From contig NC_051107.1 of NCBI RefSeq assembly GCF_901709675.1, positions 4,156,001 to 4,220,000 on the forward strand: 64,000 bases of DNA, written 5' to 3'. Source of the DNA: Syngnathus acus (taxonomy: Eukaryota; Chordata; Actinopteri; Syngnathiformes; Syngnathidae). The notes below the pieces were generated by a model. It was not told the DNA's origin, ran no database searches, and was given only the letters and a program-made list of their open reading frames with translations. This document shows, in pieces, positions 1 to 17,657 of this stretch. Position 1 is the first letter of the stretch. The number at the start of each line of letters is the position of its first letter. The position numbers and the translations under genes were made by a program.

Positions 1-47
1 TAAAAAAAAAAAACACACCCACCGGTAAATATATTTGACTCTCCAAG

Positions 48-321
48 TGATGATGTCACCGCCCTGCCAGATATCGACGCACGGCCTTGGGACTTCCAGG
101 CGGAGGAGTGCGCCCTTCGCGAGAGCATCGAGAAGTTCAACAGCCGGCGCTACGACAAGAACCGCAACGGCCACTTGGCGCCGGTGGACAACTGCCTACA
201 GAGCGTGCTGGGCCAGCGCGTGGACCTGCCTGACGACTTCCACTACAGCTACGAAATGTGGCTGGAGAGGGAGGTGTTCTCGCAGCCCATCGAGTGGGAG
301 GGCCTCCTCGTGGAGCCGTGA
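48..321 (+). CDS. 3'-terminal coding exon of an unidentified gene (5' part outside window)
   Basis: An open frame ends at TGA 319-321. The stretch tttgactctccaag before position 48 looks like a splice acceptor, so the exon probably runs 48-321 and encodes about 90 C-terminal residues. The peptide is acidic and well structured in composition (it contains DIDARPWDF, NRNGHLAPVDNC and a C-terminus QPIEWEGLLVEP), and codon use is GC-rich at third positions like the neighbouring genes, so it is very likely genuine coding sequence. I do not recognise the protein and assign no function. The gene lies upstream of DHX57 in the same orientation. Confidence 0.6.
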
Positions 322-1839
322 CGCAAAAACACGACGACTTTGAACGCTCATGGAGGAGCTAGCCAAAAACTGAGGTAGCGTTTTTGTTTTTTTTCAAGAT
401 GGTAGCTTTGGTCTCCACTCTAAAATTAAATTAAAACACCGTTGGTTTTGAAAAAGACCACGGGGATGAGAGGGAACATCGTAAAGCAATTTCTCCTTCC
501 TCTCTTAGCTCTTTTGAAAACATGGGTGCTGCTTTGACCCCTTTGATACTTGTTTGTATATTTGTCTGTGGTAAACTTTGTAGTGTCAAGTTGTACATCT
601 CGCACACAATTTGGAATTTAAAGTGATTTTTTTTTAAAATGTGTTTTATTTAGGAGGCAGGATGAGGATTTTGAAAAGCAGGGTGTCCTAGAAACTTTTG
701 ACATTTTGTAGACTTGCGGCATAATGTTCCCAACTCAGCAAAAAAATAAATTCCGAGCTGACCAGTTCAATTGACTTACAGCAGGAGGTGAGTTACCCAC
801 AATCCACAACTGCAGAATACAAATAATAATTTAAAAAATAAATAAAAGCTTATTGTTACCTTCACAAGCACATTGTCGACACAAATTTGTTCTTTTCTCT
901 AACTGACCTGCCAACTATAAAAACTTCAGGGCAGTGAATCACACGCACAGAGCACAAGCAAAATTGTCACAATGTGTTTAATGTCGTATTGTATTTCAAA
1001 ATATTCTCTTGACGGTTCACAAATGCGCGTGATCACTCCCCCCCCCCCCCCTCTGTTTTTATTACGTCAAAATCTCTGAATAATAATATACATGTAGAAT
1101 CTCAGGTTTCCACAGATCTTATATGGCAAAGGTTTGATCACTTTTAGCTCCTGGACACTTGCACATTCTTCTACTCAACTTTGTTACAGTTGTGCCAAAT
1201 ATGAGTGGCTTTTTAACTTTCTCACTCTCACCTTCATTTTCATGCTGTTTTAAAATGCCAAATGTTATTTATTTTCTACTTCCAAAGTGTACAGTCTATG
1301 AAATTAGACATTTAATGTATCTAGTAGAATATTTCAAATGTAATATTATTGTGGCTATGACCATGACATATAGCTGAGTGGGTATTTTGGGGTGTATGTG
1401 CAATTACAGATCAGCAGAGGCTTTATTGGAGATATAAGTGAATAAAATGACAGTTCCATATTAAACAAATTTTTTTTTTGTGATTTGCATCTATGCCTGA
1501 TTTATTTATTTTTTAAAATGTGCAGTGTGTGGGGTGCAATTATGACTAAGGGGAAAATATAGCACAAAAATCATGGAATAAAAAGGTTTGCTTTCTGGTT
1601 CTCCAGCATATGTAATTATATATATTTCTTCCCTTCCTATATGATAATTATTAAAAAAAATAGCTTTACCGGAAGTGAAAACTTTGACCTCTAAAGTTTG
1701 CCCAATCAACGACCAGCAAGTGCCTGGCTACTTCCTCATGCGGTATTTTGTGTTGTTTTGTTTTATTTTGTTCCTTTCGAGTTCATTTTTTTAACGTGAC
1801 ATTTTATAACACGTCACTTAAACTCATAGCTCAAATTAA
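322..1839 (+). other. 3' UTR of the first gene and intergenic DNA
   Basis: AT-rich and without convincing coding potential. AATAAA signals at 745-750 and 841-846 fit the 3' end of the upstream gene. A run of 12 C lies near 1039-1050. The small open frames here lack splice context or similarity I recognise. Confidence 0.5.
1668..1677 (+). promoter_or_regulatory. ETS/GABP site upstream of DHX57
   Basis: ACCGGAAGTG is a perfect ETS-family core. It lies about 230 bp before the inferred DHX57 5' UTR donor at 1907, a usual position for a housekeeping promoter element. No TATA box is evident. Function is inferred from the motif only. Confidence 0.4.
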
Positions 1840-1906
1840 AACCTCCTCCACTTTTCCTCAATGAGAAAGAAGCGAGACAGCCTCTTATTTCATTGGAAGC
1901 CGGCCG
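1840..1906 (+). other. DHX57: Inferred DHX57 5' UTR exon 1
   Basis: A strong donor (GCCGGCCG then GTAAGC) lies at 1907, and an acceptor (ttctgtcgacag) ends at 2134, five bases before the DHX57 start codon. This suggests a non-coding first exon ending at 1906 and a roughly 230-bp 5' UTR intron. The 5' border is a guess. Confidence 0.4.
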
Positions 1907-2138
1907 GTAAGCATTTTAGCACAAGCCCTTCGTGCTAAATTAATACACCGCTTCGTTAAGCGGCGCGTCAAAAGTTTTGTCTTTCTTTATTTGAAGTTTT
2001 GGAAAGAAAAGGTTTGACTTCGTTTTGCTTCCACTGTGTTTGTGTTGAAACATGGGCTTTAAACCGAGTTTGGCATTGATTTAATAAAATACATTTGATG
2101 GTGTGCTGATGGTTGAATTTGGTTCTGTCGACAGAAAA

Positions 2139-7897
<5,759 letters not shown>

Positions 7898-8275
7898 CCC
7901 TCTCCAAAGCATTCTCACCTTTTTTCCATCTCATGGAAGAAAAAAAGAAATCCATCGTTCTTTACAAACGTTTTGGGTCCCGACAGTATTTTTTTTTTAA
8001 TAGATTTATGCTGCTATGTCGCCATGGTAACTTCCATTGTAAAAGATCAGTCATTTGCTATACATGCTTTTGCACGTTATGATTTCCAGGATCCATATTG
8101 GATACCTTGTACCCAAAGTGACTGTGCACTTAGGACAGGAAGGTCCTTTTGTGTCCGCATGCTTTTCAGAATGGATTTGCATGCTCGCAATGTGACCACC
8201 AAGGGCTTCTTGAATCGGGGAGTCGCCAAAGAATTTGTCTGAAGATATTTGAAATAAAACAAGCAAGGTACTTTT
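7898..8275 (+). other. DHX57: DHX57 3' UTR with poly(A) signal
   Basis: The sequence after the TAA at 7895-7897 has AATAAA at 8253-8258, so cleavage is expected near 8270-8280. This almost abuts the poly(A) signal of the convergent STMP1 gene at 8286-8291. Confidence 0.65.
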
Positions 8276-8573
8276 TTGGTTGGCTTTTATTTGCATCTTT
8301 GGTGACATTTTGTTGGTGAGTCTTGTACAGTTTTGTGGGAGAGCCCAAATCGGTCCAGTATGTGCCGTTACCATGACAACGGGACATAAACAAACAAGGA
8401 GCTAGTCGAAACCCTTTGTTGGCATATCAGCAACTAACTGCACAGAACTGGTGAGGTGTTTCTGTGGCCACTCTCTTGCTTTTAAAATACATTATAAAGT
8501 TTTTTAATCTTAGATCAACTGATTGTGGAACTCACCTCCACCTCACCAAATACCTAACCCCAAATGGTGACAC

Positions 8574-8605
<32 letters not shown>

Positions 8606-8840
8606 CCAAGGCTACCAAGACCACCCAAAAGACTAGGTATCTAAAAGCAGCCAAGAAACGGTCCAGCCATCTCGTACAAATATATGTAACAGTCCTGTGA
8701 GTATGATATAAATGTTTCAGACACTGTCATTATTCCCGCGTATGTATATATGAACAACTGCAAGCATGTTGCACGACCCTGTGAAATAAATAGATGTTTT
8801 ACACAGTGCATATTCTTGGTGGAAACATCTTCCACATTGG
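8276..8840 (-). other. STMP1: Inferred STMP1 3' UTR
   Basis: On the minus strand the first good AATAAA after the STMP1 stop appears at 8286-8291 (TTTATT on the plus strand). The interval would make a 3' UTR of about 560 bases. It contains a 30-base homopolymer at 8575-8604 (C on plus, G in the transcript). Confidence 0.45.
8575..8604 (+). repeat. Poly-C tract (30 C)
   Basis: An uninterrupted run of 30 C. It produces a spurious proline-rich frame on the plus strand. In an STMP1 transcript it would be a G30 run. Confidence 0.85.
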
Positions 8841-9199
8841 TCACTCGGGGGGCTTCTTCTTAGCCTCCGCGTCTTTCTTGAATGCCTCGATTTTTTTGGC
8901 TACGTTGGGTACCTTGAAGACAAAATCCAGTGCAATACAAATATAATTAACACTGAAGAATTGGAGCTTTGGTGGCGCTAATAAACTTACGTCGTAGTTC
9001 TGAGCGAGGTACATGCCCACAAGGTTGCCCAAGGTGAATCCTGCCTGAAAGATGATCACATATCAATTTTAAAAGCATCGAGCAACTTTCGGGCTCATAA
9101 TCATGTTTCGTTTGATTATACTGTTAGCCTTCGTTTCGACTCCCGTTAATGGTCGAAGAAATAAAAAAATAAGACTTAACTCACCAAGAACTGTAACAT
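8841..9199 (-). CDS. STMP1: STMP1, short transmembrane mitochondrial protein 1 (micropeptide)
   Basis: Three coding exons on the minus strand: 9185-9199 (MLQFL), 8991-9044 and 8841-8912, giving 46 residues and a stop. The family is about 47 residues in mammals. Residues 1-20 form a hydrophobic membrane segment ([18 protein letters not shown]), followed by [14 protein letters not shown] and a lysine-rich tail ending AKKKPPE, the hallmark of STMP1. Donor and acceptor dinucleotides are GT-AG at both introns (9184/9045 and 8990/8913). The protein is known as an inner-membrane mitochondrial micropeptide (also called mitolamban or Mm47) linked to respiratory complex III and, in some reports, to mitochondrial fission. 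It is divergently transcribed from DNM1L. The first exon encodes only five residues, so simple ORF searches miss the true start. Confidence 0.93.
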
Positions 9200-9281
9200 A
9201 GTGCAACGTTAAAGGCTTAAAGGTGATAGACTTAGTTTATTTGAAGAAAAAACTAACGTCCGTCTGTCAAAGCTTAGCTAT

Positions 9282-9305
9282 CGGAAGTGAAGCTTTCACT
9301 TCCGG
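9282..9305. promoter_or_regulatory. Inverted pair of ETS/GABP sites in the STMP1-DNM1L promoter
   Basis: CGGAAGTGA and TCACTTCCGG face each other across a few bases, forming a near-palindrome about 85 bp upstream of the STMP1 start codon. The minus-strand copy (CACCGGAAGTGA) is a perfect GABP/ETS consensus. GABP (NRF-2) is a known activator of nuclear genes for mitochondrial proteins. Confidence 0.5.
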
Positions 9306-9540
9306 TGTTACATGTCAAGTTGCTCCCATGTTATTTTGCTCCCCGTCTCGAGTTACGACTGTTATTGTAAGGCGAGTTGCGCAGTTTTGCGTTTCGCTAC
9401 TGCAGATTCGTCACAGCGACTTGGAACTTCCCTGATTCCAAATTATCATTAAAAACGCTGAACGAAATCCCCATCTACTGGGGAAACATAGTAATTGCAG
9501 GGAAAACGACCCCCAAAAAATTATTATTAATATTCAGGTT

Positions 9541-9600
9541 TGGCGGGCCGGATTAAACGGCCCTGTGGGCCGGATGTGGCCCGCGGGCCGTAGTTTGCTG
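9541..9600. mobile_element. Remnant of a dispersed GC-rich repeat
   Basis: The GC-rich stretch GGCCGGATGTGGCCCGCGGG followed by CCGTAGTTTG resembles a segment seen widely in vertebrate genomes in non-autonomous DNA-transposon (hAT-like) repeats. Only about 60 bp is recognisable and no terminal repeats are visible. It lies inside the STMP1-DNM1L promoter interval. Confidence 0.35.
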
Positions 9601-9659
9601 GTATACATTAACTTGTGAAAAAAACCATCAATAAAGTACGCTTACCATAACAATGCGTT

Positions 9660-9671
9660 TACGCATGCGCG
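9660..9671. promoter_or_regulatory. NRF1-like site in the STMP1-DNM1L promoter
   Basis: TACGCATGCGCG matches the NRF1 consensus YGCGCAYGCGCR at 11 of 12 positions. A CCAAT box follows within 30 bp. NRF1 drives many nuclear genes for mitochondrial proteins, which fits both flanking genes. Confidence 0.45.
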
Positions 9672-9870
9672 AGAGCTGCAGCCAATCGTGTATGCTCGCG
9701 TTGTTGTTTGAGATCCACCTTTGTAGTCCTTTTCTCATCACGGGCCACGATTGAATGCAACGAAAAAAACTACAAGTCCCATAACCTTAAATTCTCAAGC
9801 GCAGCTGCCGTTGTCGCAATGGTGGCGATGCCGAGACATTGAATGACTTTGGCTCCATCACCAAAAATAG

Positions 9871-14193
<4,323 letters not shown>

Positions 14194-14206
14194 CTTGAAA
14201 GCTACG

Positions 14207-14212
14207 AATAAA
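14207..14212 (+). promoter_or_regulatory. DNM1L: DNM1L poly(A) signal
   Basis: AATAAA lies 14 bases after the TGA, implying a very short 3' UTR for at least one transcript form. Confidence 0.5.
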
Positions 14213-14565
14213 ATGCACTGAACCTTCCCCTAAAAGTAGACGCCATCATGGCCTCATGTACCTTGGAAACAAGTTTGCGTTGAAGATAATGTAAATATAG
14301 TATGTCATGACATTGTAACATTATATTTATTGTGACTGGACAAAAGTTGTCAAAATGTGTTTGGTGGTGACACATTAAATGACTAAAGTGCTCTGAACTT
14401 TTGTGTGGATTTACGAGTTTATTTACAGTCTGGACTAAGAAGTGTCCAGAAGTCAGCAATAACACTTTAGAAAATATCTGGTGTCCATTTCAGCTCGACT
14501 CTCTTGAGATTTTAAACCACTTAATGCAGAGTAAATCAGGAGGAAGTTCATTCGTTATGGTTAGA

Positions 14566-14579
14566 CTGCCCTCTTGTGG
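14566..14579 (-). promoter_or_regulatory. CTCF-like motif, repeat copy 1
   Basis: The reverse strand reads CCACAAGAGGGCAG, matching the CTCF core CCASYAGRKGGCRS at 13 of 14 positions. Confidence 0.45.
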
Positions 14580-14773
14580 TCATCTATGGTCACTACCACA
14601 AAAATGGATTTCGATCACGTCTTTATTTGTAACACATTTTGGACTAAGAAGTGTCCAGACGTCAGCAATAACACTTTAGAAAATATCTGGTGTCCATTTC
14701 AGCTCGACTCTCTTGAGATTTTAAACCACTTAATGCAGAGTAAATCAGAGGAAGTTCATTCGTTATGGTTAGA

Positions 14774-14787
14774 CTGCCCTCTTGTGG
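14774..14787 (-). promoter_or_regulatory. CTCF-like motif, repeat copy 2
   Basis: Identical to the copy-1 motif (CCACAAGAGGGCAG on the minus strand), 208 bp further on. Confidence 0.45.
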
Positions 14788-14979
14788 TCATTTATGGTCA
14801 CTACCACAGAAATGGATTTCGATCACGTCTTTATTTGTAACACATTTTGGACTAAGAAGTGTCCAGAAGTCAGCAATAGCACTTTAGAAAATATCTGGTG
14901 TCCATTTCAGCTCGACTCTTGAGATTTTCAACCACTTAATGCAGAGTAAATCAGAGGAAGTTCATTCGTTATGGTTAGA

Positions 14980-14993
14980 CTGCCCTCTTGTGG
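14980..14993 (-). promoter_or_regulatory. CTCF-like motif, repeat copy 3
   Basis: Identical motif in the same orientation, 206 bp after copy 2. Confidence 0.45.
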
Positions 14994-15185
14994 TCATTTA
15001 TGGTCACTACCACAAAAATGGATTTCGATCACGTCTTTATTTGTAACACATTTTGGACTAAGAAGTGTCCAGACGTCAGCAATAACACTTTAGAAAATAT
15101 CTGGTGTCCATTTCAGCTCGACTCTTGAGATTTTAAACCACTTAATGCAGAGTAAATCAGAGGAAGTTCATTCGTTATGGTTAGA

Positions 15186-15199
15186 CTGCCCTCTTGTGG
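15186..15199 (-). promoter_or_regulatory. CTCF-like motif, repeat copy 4
   Basis: Identical motif in the same orientation, 206 bp after copy 3. Confidence 0.45.
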
Positions 15200-15241
15200 T
15201 CATTTATGGTCACTACCACAAAAATAGATTTCGATCACGTC

Positions 15242-15247
15242 TTTATT
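15242..15247 (-). promoter_or_regulatory. CRELD2: CRELD2 poly(A) signal (with further copies downstream)
   Basis: TTTATT on the plus strand is AATAAA for CRELD2, about 200 bases after its stop. The same hexamer recurs in the other repeat copies at 15036, 14830 and 14622, offering a ladder of alternative 3' ends. Confidence 0.5.
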
Positions 15248-15444
15248 TGTAACACATTTAAGTACTTTAAAACAAGATGACAAATCAGGACACATTGAGC
15301 AGTGCAAAAACAACAGCATAAAATGTCAATGACTCCTCCTTGGTCCACAAAGTAGAAAACACTGACTGGCGACTGTTGAAGTTCTCAAAGTTTTTTTTCC
15401 CCCAATCTTTTTAAAATGAGCCGGCGTCAAAAAGATCTTCCTCA

Positions 15445-17168
15445 TCACAGCTCCGCGTGAGGACTCTCGGATTCTGCCGCCTCCTCTTTTTGTACTGATA
15501 ACGCAATAGTAAAGATTTAGACGGAGATGACTGAGAACATTCAAGAGTGGACACAAACCTTCTTGTGGCTTTTGGACGCACTCGCCTTCGTGGTCCTCGT
15601 AGCCGGCTGAGCAGAGACACTCGTAGCTGCCTTCGCTATTGACACATTCCTGGTGCTCCTTAGTGCACATCGGCTCGGCTTGGGAACACTCGTCAATATC
15701 TAGTTAAAAATTGAAGCTTAAATCTTTATCGCTTCTTTCCTCCAATGATACTACGAACCTGTGCAGGTGTCCTCAGTGTCCTGGTATCCACCGGCGCACG
15801 CTTTGCACATGCCCGCACCGGCTCCAGCGCATCCCGTGCACGCTTTATCGCAATCTGACAGAAGAAAAAAAATTCATTTCCAGCCCAATCGGACTGAATC
15901 GAGATGTTTACCCTTGCAGGAGTAAGAGCCTTCCGTGTTGATGCAGTATTGGTTTTCTTGACATGGAGGGGAGTCTTTGGAGCACTCGTCCACATCTGGA
16001 ATCACATCGCGTGTGGTTGGAGGAGTCGGAACGGCTCTTGAAATGAGGTTGTCCTACCAATGCAGGCTTCCTGCTCGTCCTCCTCCCAGCCATCCTCGCA
16101 CTCGTCGCAGTCCTGATTGGTTGCCTCGCTGCAGGTCTTGCAGGAGGGGTGGCATTCTAATGGACACGAGATGCTCGGTAGTCCATTGTTGATTTTTAAA
16201 GCGAAGTATAAATAATTGGTGATTTCGTACTTGTGCACAGGGAGAAGGAGTCATTGCGCAATTGGTTGAAGTAGCCGTCGATGCAGTCCAGGCAGAATTC
16301 GCCCTTGTACTCCATGTCGCATAAGCACTTGCCGTCCCCTCCTCGGGTTCCGTCGCCGTCACATTTGCCGTTCCCGTTGCAGGGTTTCTCGGAACCTCCA
16401 ACGCAAGCTTTGATACACACAAAAAAAAAAATTACAGCAACCTGTGTGTGGTTTTATAGTAAGAAATTTCCTCACCGTTGCAGTCAGGTCCAAATGTGCC
16501 TTTTGGACAGCACACTTTGAGGGTGTCAATGCAGAACCATGTATGCAAAATGGGATGCTTTGTTTTCCTTTATTGCGACAGCAGTTAAAAACAAAAAAAA
16601 GATCAAGGAGATGTTTGGAGTAACATTCGGAGTTCACGTCCACTAACCTTTTAAACCACCATGTCTCTAACAATTCCTCGTGTTCTTCCAGCATCTTGTT
16701 GCACTCGAAGCTGCTGCTGTCACACAGACCCTCAATTATCTCCATCAGTCGGATCTCACTGTAAAATTAAAATGGTTACAAAACTAAAACTGTGATACTT
16801 TTAATAATTAAGATTACTTATGGTGTGGCTACAGTTGCATTTTGTGTGTTTTTGCATTATAGCTCATACCTTGTCTCATATTTAGACAATGCCCTTTCCT
16901 CCCAGGCTGTGTTGCCACCACCAAAATTTTGCTTTTCAGTTCTCTCATAGCCCTAAAAACAACCATAAAAAAATACAGATTATGCAATCTATATTTCGAC
17001 TTCATTCATTAGAATAGTTTGATCGCTTACCTTTTGGAAGTTGTCAGTAATCTGCTGGCAGGTAACACAGGAGCTTTTTAAATCCCTCTTTGCATTCGTG
17101 AATTGAAAAAGTAAAATAAAACAGGACAAAAGCCCGAGAAGTCGCAAATCTGGACCCATGGGCAGCAT
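15445..17168 (-). CDS. CRELD2: CRELD2, cysteine-rich with EGF-like domains 2 (ER chaperone-like protein)
   Basis: Secretory-pathway protein induced by ER stress, thought to act in disulfide handling of client proteins. Minus-strand exons in transcript order: 17031-17168, 16870-16952, 16648-16758, 16476-16567, 16231-16407, 16058-16156, 15912-15995, 15759-15854, 15559-15699, 15445-15485; total 353 residues, equal to the human protein. The N-terminus is a signal peptide (LGLLSCFILLFQFTNA), followed by a CVTC motif and the CRELD core (EIIEGLCDSSSFECNKMLEE). Cysteine-rich furin/EGF-like repeats follow, then two calcium-binding EGF domains (DVDECS and DIDECS). Exon-1 codons also allow an internal ATG at residue 4. 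The C-terminus reads HAEL, a variant of the KDEL-type retrieval signal (human ends REDL). Head to head with ALG12 and convergent with DNM1L. Confidence 0.95.
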
Positions 17169-17657
17169 TTCACCGTTTCATCAGGACACACAGTGAAATC
17201 CACTACACAACTAATTTGTTATGAATGGTACTTCGGAGCGATGCACGCAGCGAATAAATGTACCGCCTTTTAGAATAAATAAGAGATTGCGTTTGAATAC
17301 AACGCGCGGTGAAGTAATATTTACATGCCGGCTGAGGAAAAGATGCACGACTTCCAGTGTTCCGCTTCAGTCCCCTCGATCGAATTGTGGCTTGCGGCCA
17401 TTGGCTCTTTGTGCCTGCCAATCAAACGGAAAGCCAATCACCGTCCGCCACGCTCGGGACAATGCGCGTTCCACTCGTTAAAAATTCACGAACGTGAAAT
17501 TTAATAATAGAACTCACCCTCTTTCCACGTATAATAATAAATTCCAAATGAATGTATTTAATATAACACATAAAATAAAATAATACTTCTAAGGTGCAAC
17601 AATACCTTGTAGGTCACGTCCGGTTTAAACCGGAAGTAACGACACCCACCAACTGTC
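17169..17657. promoter_or_regulatory. Bidirectional CRELD2-ALG12 promoter
   Basis: Only 489 bp separate the two start codons. The interval holds CCAAT boxes at 17418-17422 and 17434-17438 (plus), an inverted one at 17400-17404, an ER-stress element, and an ETS core (ACCGGAAGT) near 17630 just before the ALG12 start. No TATA box is obvious. In mammals these two genes also share a short bidirectional promoter. Confidence 0.7.
17434..17452 (+). promoter_or_regulatory. Perfect ER-stress response element (ERSE)
   Basis: CCAAT, nine bases, then CCACG: an exact match to the ERSE consensus CCAAT-N9-CCACG bound by NF-Y with ATF6 or XBP1. It lies about 265 bp upstream of the CRELD2 start codon and about 205 bp upstream of the ALG12 start, so it can serve both. 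The functional role is inferred from the motif and from the known ER-stress inducibility of CRELD2. Confidence 0.8.

Larger units (their letters stand above)
14432..15260. repeat. Four-copy tandem repeat of about 207 bp between DNM1L and CRELD2
   Basis: Copies begin with GGACTAAGAAGTGTCCAG at 14432, 14641, 14849 and 15055 (spacing 209, 208, 206) and are nearly identical, differing by a few substitutions and small indels. Each carries CTGCCCTCTTGTGGTCA, a CTCF-like motif, and ctttatttgt, which reads as AATAAA on the minus strand. The array lies between two convergent genes, and the last copy seems to form the end of the CRELD2 3' UTR. Low divergence points to recent amplification or gene conversion. 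No coding potential is preserved. Confidence 0.95.

Noticed and set aside
8464-8700. Small plus-strand frame with polyproline
   Set aside because: It depends on a 30-C homopolymer, overlaps the presumed STMP1 3' UTR and shows no family resemblance.
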